A stretch of DNA of 35,628 bases. Source: an uncultured bacterium. GTDB taxonomy: Bacteria; Myxococcota_A; UBA796; CAJQPC01. The stretch is taken from the NCBI GenBank assembly GCA_905480105.1, contig CAJQPC010000255.1, positions 1 through 35,628 on the forward strand, read 5' to 3'. A program made the position numbers and the translations under genes. Numbering within the stretch: the stretch's first letter is position 1; each line of letters starts with the position of its first letter. This document shows, one piece after another, positions 7,701 through 16,984 of the stretch. The notes under the pieces are model-generated. The model was not told where the DNA came from and did no database searches. It saw nothing but the letters and a program-made list of their open reading frames with translations.

Positions 7701-9465
7701 ACTCCTCGCTTTTTCGACCATTGTAATCGGAGGTTTTTTGAGTGCGGCCCCCGCGTTGGCGGCGGACGTGGAGCGGGGCTTTCTCTGCTTGGACCAAGTC
7801 AACCTCGATTGCGCGGCGGGTGTGGCGAATGGGTTGGGGGAGGACCCCACGAGCACTCTGCTCAAGGCTCGCGTGGCGTTTCACCAAGGAGACTTTGAGC
7901 GCGCCGCCGAGCTCTCCGGCAGCATCCTTGACAAGGCGGCCGCTGTGGAATTGGGTCCGATTCGGTCGGTTCTACCCCCACGGCTGAGCATTCCGTTGGA
8001 GGAGCTGAGCTCGGCGCGTATCGCCCGTTACCGCAGCATTGGGGTGCCCATTCCTTCGCCGGATGATGAAGCTCAGACGGTGACCCTGCAGTTGGGAGTG
8101 GACGCTGCTGGAGACTTTGAGCTCGTCAGGGCTTGGTTGGAGCAAGAGCACGACCTGTTTTTGGCGAGCGCTCAAGCTGCGGAAGGCTTGGTTGTGACCC
8201 GCCGTGGCAACGTGGAGGTGCTTCATCACCCCGGGATTGAACGCATCTTGGTTCAAGAGGCGGCTGATGCAATCACCCAAGCCGAGGAGCGCATCGCCCC
8301 GTTGTTGGGGGGGGCTGTTCCCGGGGTGGTCCGGGTGGAGATCTATCCCAACCGCTCGGAGTTCATCGCGGCCACTGGGCTGCCCAAGTCATCGGTGAAC
8401 ACCACCGGGGTGGTCGCCATCAGCAAGTGGAATCGGCTGTTGCTGATCAGTCCTCGTGCTCTGGGGGATGGCTATGGCTGGCGTGACACCTTGGTCCATG
8501 AGTGGGTGCATCTGGTGGTGAGCTACCACTCCAAGGACAGGGCCCCCATCTGGCTTCAGGAGGGGCTTGCCAAGAGCACAGAGATGCTCTGGCGCCAAGA
8601 CGACTTTGAGCTGGAAGTGAGCAAACAGTCACTATTGGCCGGCGCCTTAAAGACAGACCGGTGGGTCACCTTTGAGCAGATGCATCCGTCCATGGCCTTC
8701 TTGCCTTCTCCCGAGCTGGCCGGGCTGGCCTATGCCCAGGTGGCGAGCATGATGGCCTTTCTTCAGGAGCAGACGGACCCAAAAGTCTTGGCCCGTGTCA
8801 TTGAGCGGGTTGGCAATGGGCAGGATGCCAAGGATTCCGTCGCAGCCGAGGCCAATGGAGGGGACTTTGACCGCTTTGAGCGGGAATGGAAGGCCTGGCT
8901 GGGTACTCTGGATCTGATTGGAGAAAAGGTCGCTATCGACGCGGTTGGCGAGCACATCGAAGGGGGCCCCGACGCGATTGGTGCTGGAGAGGGGGCTGAG
9001 GATGTTGGTTTTGACCCAGTGCTCTCCCGCCGAAAGGAGCTGGCTAACCGTGCCCGATTGGGTGATTTGATGGCGGAGCAAGGTCAGCACGAGGCGGCAA
9101 TGCTCTACTTTGAACAGGCCATGCCTCCGGGTGAGCCTGCCAGCCCCGCTGTGATTTTGGCTGCGTCCAAGAGCCTGGTGGTCTTGGGGCGCACGGAGCA
9201 GGCCATGTCTCTGCTCGTTGAGAACCTGACCTACTACCCAGAGGAGGCGGGCACTCAGAAGTTGGCCGCTGAGCTCTGGCGCGCGCAGGGCCAGGATGCC
9301 AAGGCCTTGAATGCCTACTTGGCCTCGTCCGAGGTCAATCCTTTTGATGTTGAGGTTCAGCAGGCCCTGGTTGCGCTGTATGCCAGCGCTGGCCAGAGAG
9401 AGCGATCCGCTCGCCATGCCCAGATCCTCAGCGTGTTGACCTATAGCGAGCTGGAGCCGAGCTGA
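7678..9465 (+). CDS. Secreted HEXXH metallopeptidase (gluzincin) with TPR-like C-terminus
   Basis: A 595-residue exported protein. A Sec signal peptide (Lys-containing start, hydrophobic core, APALA before cleavage near residue 28) is followed by a helical repeat-like part. The zinc site is HEWVH at 274-278, with the third ligand Glu295 in WLQEGLAK, the order found in M1/MA-clan gluzincins of the peptidase MA-like type. The region from about 450 to 590 is helical with tetratricopeptide-like periodicity (ALNAYLASSEVNPFDVEVQQ). It probably acts in the periplasm on envelope proteins; the substrate is unknown. It sits between the DUF4175-like gene (23-bp overlap) and moxR (TGATG overlap), so it is part of the MoxR operon, where I do not know such a peptidase as a usual member. 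Confidence 0.88.
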   Translation: MKSSFASKLLAFSTIVIGGFLSAAPALAADVERGFLCLDQVNLDCAAGVANGLGEDPTSTLLKARVAFHQGDFERAAELSGSILDKAAAVELGPIRSVLPPRLSIPLEELSSARIARYRSIGVPIPSPDDEAQTVTLQLGVDAAGDFELVRAWLEQEHDLFLASAQAAEGLVVTRRGNVEVLHHPGIERILVQEAADAITQAEERIAPLLGGAVPGVVRVEIYPNRSEFIAATGLPKSSVNTTGVVAISKWNRLLLISPRALGDGYGWRDTLVHEWVHLVVSYHSKDRAPIWLQEGLAKSTEMLWRQDDFELEVSKQSLLAGALKTDRWVTFEQMHPSMAFLPSPELAGLAYAQVASMMAFLQEQTDPKVLARVIERVGNGQDAKDSVAAEANGGDFDRFEREWKAWLGTLDLIGEKVAIDAVGEHIEGGPDAIGAGEGAEDVGFDPVLSRRKELANRARLGDLMAEQGQHEAAMLYFEQAMPPGEPASPAVILAASKSLVVLGRTEQAMSLLVENLTYYPEEAGTQKLAAELWRAQGQDAKALNAYLASSEVNPFDVEVQQALVALYASAGQRERSARHAQILSVLTYSELEPS

Positions 9466-10490
9466 TGTTGGAACAGAAGAACCCTGCTGAGATGGACGAT
9501 ACGCAGGTCCTTGCCGAGATCAAGGCCGCTCGTGAGCGCTTGTTGGGGGAGATCTCCAAGGTCGTTGTGGGCCAGCATCAGGTCGTGGACTTGATGCTTA
9601 CGGCTCTGTTTGCCCAGGGCCACTGCCTGTTTGTGGGAGTGCCAGGTCTGGCCAAGACCTTGCTCGTCTCTACGACCGCTCAAGCGCTGGGTCTGGAGTT
9701 CAACCGCATCCAGTTCACCCCGGATCTCATGCCTGCGGACATTACGGGTACCGAGATCTTGGAAGAGGACCGAGTCTCGGGGCAGCGGCAGATGCGCTTC
9801 TTGGAGGGGCCGGTGTTCACCAACCTACTGCTCGCGGATGAAATCAACCGAACGCCGCCTAAGACGCAGGCGGCTTTGCTTCAGGCCATGCAGGAGCGAG
9901 AGGTGAGCGTGGGTGGACGAACCCTCCCTCTCCCGGCTCCCTTCCAAGTCTTTGCAACCCAGAACCCCATCGAGCAAGAGGGGACCTATCCCTTGCCCGA
10001 GGCCCAGCTGGATCGCTTCATGCTCAGCATTCACGTGGACTACCCCAGTGCGGACGAAGAGCTGGAGATAGTTCGTCGCACGACGATGGGAGTCCAGGCG
10101 CAGGTGGAAGCTGTGGTCTCTCGGGCTCTGCTTCTTCGCATGCAGCAGGTTGTGCGTCAGGTTGAGGTCTCCAAGGAAGTGATGCAGGCGGCCGTGAAAC
10201 TGGCCCGCTCTACCCGTCCAGGCCCCCAAGCGCCCGAGGCGACCAGGAAGTGGGTGTCCTGGGGCGCAGGTCCCAGGGCCAGCCAGTACTTGGTCCTGGG
10301 TGCCAAGGCCTGGGCTGCGCTTCAGCGTGGGGCGGGACCCGAAGGTGGCGCTGCACGGATCTCGGATCTCCGCCAAGTTGCCAGCGCGGTGCTTCGCCAT
10401 CGCGTCCTGTTGAACTTCCAAGCGGAAGCGGCGGGAATAGACAGCGAAGAGGTAGTGGCCGAGCTCCTGCGTGAGGTTCTGCCACAGTGA
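9465..10490 (+). CDS. MoxR-family AAA+ ATPase
   Basis: MoxR ATPases are chaperone-like hexamers that act with VWA proteins. The 341-residue protein has Walker A GVPGLAKT (58-65), Walker B LLLADE (121-126) followed by INRTPPKTQAALLQAMQE, and the ATQNPIEQEGTYPLPEAQ sensor segment with the LDRF arginine region, all hallmarks of the AAA_3 family. The lid domain is present through the C-terminus. Its start overlaps the peptidase stop (TGATG), and its stop overlaps the DUF58 start (GTGA), so it is translationally coupled on both sides. The downstream VWA proteins are its likely partners. Confidence 0.96.
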   Translation: MLEQKNPAEMDDTQVLAEIKAARERLLGEISKVVVGQHQVVDLMLTALFAQGHCLFVGVPGLAKTLLVSTTAQALGLEFNRIQFTPDLMPADITGTEILEEDRVSGQRQMRFLEGPVFTNLLLADEINRTPPKTQAALLQAMQEREVSVGGRTLPLPAPFQVFATQNPIEQEGTYPLPEAQLDRFMLSIHVDYPSADEELEIVRRTTMGVQAQVEAVVSRALLLRMQQVVRQVEVSKEVMQAAVKLARSTRPGPQAPEATRKWVSWGAGPRASQYLVLGAKAWAALQRGAGPEGGAARISDLRQVASAVLRHRVLLNFQAEAAGIDSEEVVAELLREVLPQ

Positions 10491-11497
10491 GTCCCGGCCG
10501 ACCAGTGGGCTCGCCCGTGCTTTGGGACCCGGAGACGTTGGCGCGCATTCGAAGCCTGCAGCTCATCGCACGTCAGAGCGTCGAAGGCGTGCTGTCCGGT
10601 GAGCATCGCAGTCGGCGAGTGGGCGCGAGCGTGGAGTTTGCGGACTACAAGGAGTACCAGCCGGGGGACGACCTAAGGCACTTAGACTGGAAGGTCCTGG
10701 CGCGCAGTGACCGGTTGGTCACCCGTCGGTATCAGCTGGAGACGGAGCTGAGCGCCATGATTGTCTTTGACGCATCGGGGGACTTGGCGACTGGCGGCAG
10801 TGCGGCAGAGGCGGGTGCGAGAGGGTGGCTGCAGCGGGTGTTTCGGCGGTCGGAGCAGGCCCCCCCTCGACCCGACCTGGGAAGCACCAAGTTCGGTTAC
10901 GCGGTGACACTGGCGGCCACCTTGGCCTGGGCTCTGGTTCGGCGACAGGAGCCCGTAGGGCTGGCCGTCATTGGCGGCGAGACCAGTGGGGTACGTCTGC
11001 TCATGCCGCGCCAGGGACGCTCGCAGCTGGCCCGCATCATTGGAATCTTGGCCGACCTTCGTCCGGCGGGAGAGGCGGACCTGGGTCGTACCCTGGCGGC
11101 GATCGGGCCCAGACTGCGGCAACGTTCCTTGGTCTGTGTGGTCTCGGATTTCATGGAGGAGCCCAGCGACTGGGCCCCGGCCATGCTGGCTTTTTCCAAG
11201 CGTCGGGCAGACTTGGCTGCCTTTCATGTCTTGGATCGGCAGGAGATGCACCTGAACTTTGAGCGTCCCGCGCACTTCTTCAGCCCCGAGGGTGGAGGGG
11301 ATTTGGCCATTGACCCCGTGGGTGCCCAGGCGGAGTACGCCAAGGTGCGAGATGCCTGGCTTGGTCAGGTCGAAGCACAGATTCGCGCGCAGAAGGGCCG
11401 TTACTATCCTTGCTTGACGGACGCGGGATGGGACGCAGCGCTGCGATCCTTGCTGCTGGGCCACCCAGGACAGGCCTTGCGCTTGGAGTCTCCGTGA
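10487..11497 (+). CDS. DUF58 domain protein
   Basis: The 336-residue protein carries the DUF58 signature YKEYQPGDDLRHLDWKVLAR followed by TRRYQLETEL and the VWA-like strand AMIVFDAS. DUF58 proteins are nearly always encoded directly after moxR and are thought to link the ATPase to membrane VWA proteins; no enzymatic activity is established. The fold is VWA-related, with CVVSDF in the later strand. There is no membrane segment, so it should be cytoplasmic, unlike many DUF58 proteins with N-terminal helices. The start is GTG within GTGA at the moxR stop, and its own stop overlaps the next GTG in the same way. Confidence 0.94.
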   Translation: MSPGRPVGSPVLWDPETLARIRSLQLIARQSVEGVLSGEHRSRRVGASVEFADYKEYQPGDDLRHLDWKVLARSDRLVTRRYQLETELSAMIVFDASGDLATGGSAAEAGARGWLQRVFRRSEQAPPRPDLGSTKFGYAVTLAATLAWALVRRQEPVGLAVIGGETSGVRLLMPRQGRSQLARIIGILADLRPAGEADLGRTLAAIGPRLRQRSLVCVVSDFMEEPSDWAPAMLAFSKRRADLAAFHVLDRQEMHLNFERPAHFFSPEGGGDLAIDPVGAQAEYAKVRDAWLGQVEAQIRAQKGRYYPCLTDAGWDAALRSLLLGHPGQALRLESP

Positions 11498-13548
11498 GCC
11501 TGTCCCTTGCGGTGCCACTGGCTCTCCTGCTCGGGGTGCTGGTGGCCTTGCCCATTCTGGCCCACCTCACCCAGCAGCGGCCGGTGGACCGGCAACCCTT
11601 TGGCGCCATGCTCTTGCTTCGACGCTTGGTCATGCGCCTGGAGCGTCGCCGACGCTTCCAGGATCTGTTGTTGCTGTTGCTACGTGCCCTCGCAGCGCTG
11701 GCCCTGATCCTGGCCGCGGCCAGGCCGGAACTCTCGGTTCCGGCGGACGCACCGGAGTTTGGAGGGCAGGGCGCAGTGGTCTTCGTGTTGGACGACAGTC
11801 TATCGATGGCCCAGACCTTCAAGGGCCGCACGCTCATGGCCAGGGCTCGGACCGACGCCTTGGAGGTGCTGGAGAGCTTGGCTCCTGGCACGCGGATAGG
11901 CGTGGTCCGGATAGGGGGCCAAGCGCAGAGCATGAGTCCAGACCTGGTCGTCGAGCATGGGCGGGCGGCTCGCTTCATCGATACGACGGATGCCGGATAC
12001 GGCGGAACGGATCTGGTCGGCGGACTGCTGCGGGCCAGGGAACTCTTGGCTGGAGAAGCTGGGGAGGTATTGGTCTTCACCGACCAGGCCGGGCCCGGTG
12101 TTGTGTCGGCTGCAGAGAAAGAGATTGCTGCTCTGGTGGAGCGTGGTAGCAGCGTGATTCCACGGATTGTACAGGCCAAACCGCCTAAAAATGTCGCAAT
12201 ACTCTCGGCCAGCTACGGCGACGGTTTGGAGGGTGGATCTGTACGGGTTGAGATCGCCAACTACGGACCGGATGCCATCGAGCTTCCGGTCACCTTGGCC
12301 TTGCCGGATGGCTCGGAGATCACGGCCTTCACGGAGCTGCCGGCCCAGGGAAGGGCCAGCGAGCGCTTTACGGTTCCTAGTGCAGTGCCTGGCGGGGTGG
12401 CAACGGTCACTGTCGACGATCCGGATCTGGCCTTGGACGACCACTTCGCCTTTCATTTGCCCCGGGTGGGGGCGTCCCGCGTATTGGTGGTCGATGGAGA
12501 CCCGGGCCGCACACCCTTCGAGTCCGAGGTGTACTTCCTGGAGCGGGCGCTGGCGCCTTGGGGGGGGCTAAGCGGTGGTCTGCTGCCGGAGACGGTCTCC
12601 CCCTCCGGAATACGGCGCCTCTCAGAGTCGGAGCACCGTGTTGTTTTTCTGGCCAACGTCGAGGATCCGGGAGCCTTTGCCCCGGTGCTCACGGAGTTCG
12701 TTCAGCAGGGCGGCGGCCTGGTGATCAGCGTGGGTAAGAATGTCACGGCCGAGCGCTACAACGAGTCTCTCAAGGCGCTGCTTCCAGCACCCTTGCGGCG
12801 AGCGAGCAGCCCTTTGGATGTGGAAGGTGTTCGTCTGAGCGGACCGGATCTCAACAAGGAACTCTTCAAGCCCTTCGCTGCGGGTGGCTACGCTGGGTTC
12901 TCAGAAATGACTGCATTCCGATACTTTAGCTTAGAGCCCTTCAAGGAGAGTGATAAGGTTGAGATCCTACTTACGTGGCAAGACGGCAGTCCTGCACTCG
13001 TAGAGCGCAAGGTGGGTTTGGGGCGCGTGCTGCTTTGGACCAGCAGCTTCGATTACGACGACAACTGGTCTCACTCGGCTGTGCAAGCCGTGTTCATGCC
13101 CTTCATTCAGCGCCTGGTGGGTAGCCTGGGAGGAGACTCTGCAGGAGTGAAGCTTCGAGCTCAGGGCCAAGTCGGGCAAAGGGTGGAACTCAAGCTTCCA
13201 AATGTAGGGCCTGAGCCTCGTCTCTTTGGCCCGAATGGCCAAGAACTGCCCTCTCAGCTCGCCCGAGGACAGACGCTCACGCTCTCTTTTGTTCCCAAGG
13301 AACCGGGCGCTTATCAGGTGGGCACTCCTGGGCAGCCTCCGAGCGCTTGGATTGCGGCCAATGTCTCGCCGCAAGAGTCGGATGTGCGCGTGAGCGAAAC
13401 CATCACAGGAATACAGCGGGCCATTGACCCGGGGCTGCTGGAGCGAAAGATTCCCTTGGGGCCCGTCTCCCTGTGGGTCGCGCTCGGTGCGCTGCTTGCC
13501 CAGGCGCTGCTGTCCTTTGGACTTGGAGGGCGTGATGCGGAGGCGTGA
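11494..13548 (+). CDS. BatA-like membrane VWA protein
   Basis: The 684-residue protein opens with a BatA-type N-terminal helix (about 3-24; VALPILAHL then RPVDRQPFGAMLLLRR), a second helix (57-76), and a VWA domain with the metal-site motif DDSLS (100-104), a GGTD threonine and VLVFTDQ. Beta-sandwich and class-I-amidotransferase-fold segments follow (RVLVVDGDPGRTP; QQGGGLVISVGKN), and a C-terminal membrane helix anchors the end. I chose GTG 11494, which overlaps the DUF58 stop as GTGA and puts the BatA helix at the N-terminus; an upstream ATG at 11410 would add 28 residues encoded inside the DUF58 gene. It probably displays its VWA domain in the periplasm as the MoxR-linked client. An eight-G run lies at 12560-12567. 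Confidence 0.9.
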   Translation: MSLSLAVPLALLLGVLVALPILAHLTQQRPVDRQPFGAMLLLRRLVMRLERRRRFQDLLLLLLRALAALALILAAARPELSVPADAPEFGGQGAVVFVLDDSLSMAQTFKGRTLMARARTDALEVLESLAPGTRIGVVRIGGQAQSMSPDLVVEHGRAARFIDTTDAGYGGTDLVGGLLRARELLAGEAGEVLVFTDQAGPGVVSAAEKEIAALVERGSSVIPRIVQAKPPKNVAILSASYGDGLEGGSVRVEIANYGPDAIELPVTLALPDGSEITAFTELPAQGRASERFTVPSAVPGGVATVTVDDPDLALDDHFAFHLPRVGASRVLVVDGDPGRTPFESEVYFLERALAPWGGLSGGLLPETVSPSGIRRLSESEHRVVFLANVEDPGAFAPVLTEFVQQGGGLVISVGKNVTAERYNESLKALLPAPLRRASSPLDVEGVRLSGPDLNKELFKPFAAGGYAGFSEMTAFRYFSLEPFKESDKVEILLTWQDGSPALVERKVGLGRVLLWTSSFDYDDNWSHSAVQAVFMPFIQRLVGSLGGDSAGVKLRAQGQVGQRVELKLPNVGPEPRLFGPNGQELPSQLARGQTLTLSFVPKEPGAYQVGTPGQPPSAWIAANVSPQESDVRVSETITGIQRAIDPGLLERKIPLGPVSLWVALGALLAQALLSFGLGGRDAEA

Positions 13549-14272
13549 ATTTCTCCTGAGTGCAGGGGCCACGCTGCTTTTGCCGAGCCAAGCCTGGGCT
13601 TTGGGGAAGGTAAGCACTGTAGATGTGGTGGAGATTCAGCTTCCCACGGGCACGCTCTCCAGGCCAAATGCTTGGCGCACCATGCTCTACGAGGTGGCGC
13701 GTACCACCTCTGTGGAGACCGACCCCGAGGGGGTGGTCCAGCTGCCACCCGACGACTTGGCACTGTTTGAGCATCCCTTCGCAGTGCTGGTCGGAGACGC
13801 TGCGTTCGGCCCCCTGTCGGCGGAGCACCTCGAGCAGCTCAAGCGCTATTTGACCTATGGCGGCTTCCTGTACGTAGATGACACCTCGGGTGTCCCAGGG
13901 TCTGATTTCTCCCTTTGTGTGCGGCGTCTCCTACAGCGGATGTTTCCCACCCGACCCCTGCAACGGCTCGAGCGCAACCACAGCCTTTACCGAGCCTTTT
14001 TTCTCATTGAGCGGCCCTTGGGTCGGGTGGTGGGCCCGGGCTACTTGGAAGGAATCAAGCTGGGTTCGATCTACCCCATCGTTTTCGGACAGATCGACTT
14101 GAGCGGAGCCCTGGAGCGCTCGGAGAGCGGCCGCTCGCTTCGGCCCATTCCGGAGCACCAGCGCCGAGAGGCTACGAAACTGGCTGTGAACCTGGTGCTC
14201 TACGCCCTGACCTCCAACTACAAGCAGGACCAAGCTCACGTCAAAGCGCTGCTCGAAGAGGGTCGGCTCTGA
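13535..14272 (+). CDS. DUF4159 protein with Tat-type signal
   Basis: The 246-residue protein begins MRRREFLLSAGATLLL, a twin-arginine signal with likely cleavage after AWA (residue 22). The body matches DUF4159: YLTYGGFLYVDDTSG (around 107-119), a VRRLLQRMFP segment and LERNHSLYRAFF. DUF4159 proteins have an amidotransferase-like Rossmann fold without known activity and recur in MoxR/VWA operons. Export by Tat implies the protein folds, perhaps with a cofactor, before transport. ATG 13535 is preceded by GGAGGG, overlaps the previous gene by 14 bp and puts the twin arginines at the N-terminus; an earlier in-frame start at 13424 would bury them. Its stop overlaps the next ATG. Confidence 0.9.
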   Translation: MRRREFLLSAGATLLLPSQAWALGKVSTVDVVEIQLPTGTLSRPNAWRTMLYEVARTTSVETDPEGVVQLPPDDLALFEHPFAVLVGDAAFGPLSAEHLEQLKRYLTYGGFLYVDDTSGVPGSDFSLCVRRLLQRMFPTRPLQRLERNHSLYRAFFLIERPLGRVVGPGYLEGIKLGSIYPIVFGQIDLSGALERSESGRSLRPIPEHQRREATKLAVNLVLYALTSNYKQDQAHVKALLEEGRL

Positions 14273-16518
14273 TGGGGTGGTTGATCTCCGGCCCCTTGAG
14301 TCCCCAAGGCCATCTGGAATTCCAGACTGGACCCATGGAGATGGTCATCATCGCCGTGGCGGTGATCTGCGTCTTTGGCTTGGCCGCCTGGCATGCCCGG
14401 GGGCGCCCGCCTGCATGGCCGGAGCTTGCGGCGCTCGCCGTGGGTCTCTTTGCAGCAGCTACGGCCCTGGTGCGCCCGGTGTGGATCGAGGCCTCAGGAA
14501 GAGAAGAGCCAGGAGTGCTCGCTATTTTGGTCGATGACTCCCGATCGATGTCGGTGCTCGAAGACGGCAAGCCACGCTCGGAGCAGGTCGAGCGGGCGCT
14601 GGGGCAAGCTCAGGTCGGTCGGAGCGAAGTGTTCACCTTCGGCAGCGAGCTTGGCGCGGGAGATCTGCGCAGCTTTGATCAGTCGGAAAGTGACTTGACC
14701 AGAGCGCTTCAAGGGCTGCGGGAGCGCTACGCCGGGGAGCGCCTCGCTGGAGTGGTTGTCATCACCGATGGCATTGTGCGCGGCGGTCTGCGAGACCGGG
14801 TAGCCAGCTCGGGGGGGGCGCCCCTGGAGCTGCCAGGCCCCTTGACGATTTATCAAGTGGGGCAGGCCGAGGAACTCTCAGACTTGGCAGTGAGCAATAT
14901 CGCCAGCGGTGGCTACGCCTTCCAGCAAGCCCCATTCGAGATTTCTGCCTCTATTCAAGGGGCTGGCTATGCCGGCAGGCCTGTGCCGGTGAGCTTGCTC
15001 GAGGACGGGGTGGTGGTTGCGACCCAGACGGTGACCCTGGACGGTCAGGGCAAAGCCCAGGCTTTCTTCTCTTTGAAGAGGGAGCGACCCGGTCGTTTTG
15101 TCTACCAAGTCCAGGTGCCCACTTGGGAAGGGGATGCCGTCCCCGAAAACAACAGCCTGCCGGTCTCGGTGCGGGTGGTTCGAGACAAGATTCGGGTGCT
15201 TCAAGTGTCCGGTGGGCCCAGCGTGGACCAGAAGTTTCTGCGGCTCTTCCTGAAGCAGGATCCAGCGGTGGATCTGGTGTCCTTCTTCATCCTGCGCACG
15301 CCCGATGACTTGGAGCAGTCCCCCTATGCCTCGAGTGAACTCTCCCTGATTGAGTTTCCTTACCGCACGCTGTTTACCGGAGGGGACCGGGATGGAGAGC
15401 TGGATTCCTTCGACTTGGTGATCTTCCAGAACTTCGACTACGGCCCCTATTTCCAACGCGAGAGCAATGATCTCTTGGGCGAGGTCGCTGACTATGTTGC
15501 AGAGGGTGGAGCCTTTGTCATGATCGGTGGAGACCGTAGCTTTGACCTGGCGGACTACGAAGGCACCCCGCTGGGGGAGGTTCTCCCGGTCCAGCTCGGG
15601 CTGGCCCCCAAGCAGGCCACCGATCTGACGCCCTTTTCCCCTCAGCTCAGCGCAGAGGGGCGGGTTCATCCCATCAGTCGGCTCTTGGGGAATGCCGAGG
15701 AAAACGAGCAACTCTGGGAGCGTCTGCCTCCGCTGGATGGACTCAACCTCAGCTTAAGCTTGGCGCCAGGCTCAGCCGCTTTGCTTCAGCATCCCACCCT
15801 TAAGACCCAGGAAGGGGACCCGATGCCAGTGGTTGCGGTGCGCGAGGTGGGCAAGGGGCGCAGCATGGCCCTGATGGGGGACAGCTCTTGGCGCTGGGTG
15901 ATGAGCGAGGCGGCTGCCGGGAACGGAAACCAAGCGTACCTGCGCTTCTGGAAAAACAGTATGCGCTGGTTGATGCAAGACAGAGATGGGCAGCGCGTCC
16001 GGGTCGAGGCCAGCAGAGACAACCTCGGAATTGGAGAGCCAGTCCGGCTGATCACTCGGGTGCGAGATGTGGGCTTTGAGGCCATTGAGGGTGTGCCAGT
16101 CGTCGGGACCCTGCAGGGACCCAAGGGACTGCAGAGCTTCGAGGGGATCACGAATGCCGCGGGTGAAGCGGTCATCGAGTTGGAGCCTGGCAGTGCGGGT
16201 TCCTATCAGGTGAAAGTCGAGGCTGGGGACCGCGGTAAGCTGGGCCAGGACTACACCACATTTGCCGTCTCTGCCCGGGACCCAGAGTTGGATGAACTCC
16301 TCCCGGATTCGGTGTTCCTTAGGCAGTTCGCCGATCTACAGGGCGGGGTGTACTACCCAGCTGGAGAAGCGGGCTCACCGACCTTGGATCCTCGGGCCGC
16401 TCGCCTGGTGGAGGAAGAGAAGCAGACTCCCCTTTGGAGTGCGCCTATTCTCGCTCTCTTGGCCAGTCTGGGCCTGGGGCTGAGCTGGCTCTTGCGGCGG
16501 CTGAAAGGCCTGCGCTGA
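14272..16518 (+). CDS. Membrane VWA/amidotransferase-fold protein, last gene of the MoxR operon
   Basis: The 748-residue protein has two N-terminal helices (about 23-43 and 51-70), a VWA-like region with DDSRS (88-92) followed by MSV, a beta-sandwich, and a glutamine-amidotransferase-like Rossmann segment (LVIFQNFDYGP; EGGAFVMIGGDRSF). A second beta domain and a C-terminal membrane helix (about 725-742) followed by RRLKG complete it. This is the layout of the large VWA/GATase-like membrane proteins that end MoxR-DUF58-BatA-DUF4159 clusters. The catalytic Cys of true amidotransferases is not evident, so it is probably structural. The ATG overlaps the DUF4159 stop (TGATG). An eight-G run lies at 14811-14818. 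The operon ends here. Confidence 0.88.
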   Translation: MGWLISGPLSPQGHLEFQTGPMEMVIIAVAVICVFGLAAWHARGRPPAWPELAALAVGLFAAATALVRPVWIEASGREEPGVLAILVDDSRSMSVLEDGKPRSEQVERALGQAQVGRSEVFTFGSELGAGDLRSFDQSESDLTRALQGLRERYAGERLAGVVVITDGIVRGGLRDRVASSGGAPLELPGPLTIYQVGQAEELSDLAVSNIASGGYAFQQAPFEISASIQGAGYAGRPVPVSLLEDGVVVATQTVTLDGQGKAQAFFSLKRERPGRFVYQVQVPTWEGDAVPENNSLPVSVRVVRDKIRVLQVSGGPSVDQKFLRLFLKQDPAVDLVSFFILRTPDDLEQSPYASSELSLIEFPYRTLFTGGDRDGELDSFDLVIFQNFDYGPYFQRESNDLLGEVADYVAEGGAFVMIGGDRSFDLADYEGTPLGEVLPVQLGLAPKQATDLTPFSPQLSAEGRVHPISRLLGNAEENEQLWERLPPLDGLNLSLSLAPGSAALLQHPTLKTQEGDPMPVVAVREVGKGRSMALMGDSSWRWVMSEAAAGNGNQAYLRFWKNSMRWLMQDRDGQRVRVEASRDNLGIGEPVRLITRVRDVGFEAIEGVPVVGTLQGPKGLQSFEGITNAAGEAVIELEPGSAGSYQVKVEAGDRGKLGQDYTTFAVSARDPELDELLPDSVFLRQFADLQGGVYYPAGEAGSPTLDPRAARLVEEEKQTPLWSAPILALLASLGLGLSWLLRRLKGLR

Positions 16519-16637
16519 GCATGGCACCTTGGAACGCAGAAACAGTGCGCCAGGGATCCCGGACAAGATGCGCCTGGCCCGGATGGGCATGGGCATCTCA
16601 GCTGGGGTGTGCTTCGCCGGGTTGAGCTTGGATGCTG

Positions 16638-16658
16638 GAGTCCCTGATTGTGGGACTC
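16638..16658. terminator. Hairpin between convergent genes
   Basis: GAGTCCC-TGATTGT-GGGACTC forms a perfect seven-base-pair stem with a seven-base loop, extendable by CT/AG with one bulged G. It lies between the end of the MoxR operon and the 3' end of the small minus-strand gene, whose stop codon it overlaps. There is no T-run on either side, so if it ends transcription it is not a classical intrinsic terminator. Confidence 0.5.
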
Positions 16659-16911
16659 AGTGCTCCGGCAGGACCGCGGTACCCTTGTTTGCCACCAAGG
16701 CACAGATGCCAAAAGTAAACAGTGGCACGACCACAACAGCGCCCCAGTACGCCATGGGAAAAACGCTCATCACGCCCCCGTGTTCGGCACCATGCTCTGC
16801 AGCGTGGGCTGCGCCTTCCTCTGCCAGTGCGATGGCAGGGGCCAGGACGACAAGGGCAGTGGCGCTCAGGCCAGACAGGGTGCTCAGTGCGCGACGCATC
16901 ATGGTTTTCAT
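16657..16911 (-). CDS. Small His-rich exported membrane protein
   Basis: An 84-residue protein I do not recognise. It has a signal-like N-terminus (MMRRALS, hydrophobic core, AIALA near residue 30), then a His/Glu/Ala-rich patch HAAEHGAEHGG (36-46), then one membrane helix (about 52-74). The patch could bind a metal. I chose ATG 16911 (or the second Met three codons on) because this gives a proper signal peptide; the frame stays open upstream to 17034, but that would overlap the EF-G gene and lose the signal. The ribosome-binding site is poor. It lies 73 bp downstream of the EF-G gene on the same strand and may be cotranscribed. Confidence 0.65.
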   Translation of the reverse strand: MKTMMRRALSTLSGLSATALVVLAPAIALAEEGAAHAAEHGAEHGGVMSVFPMAYWGAVVVVPLFTFGICALVANKGTAVLPEH

Positions 16912-16984
16912 ACCGGAAGCTAGGAGTTCGTTGATGGAAGCATAGCGCGGAGGCTGCCTTAGGACCAGCCACCGCAGGCTTGGG

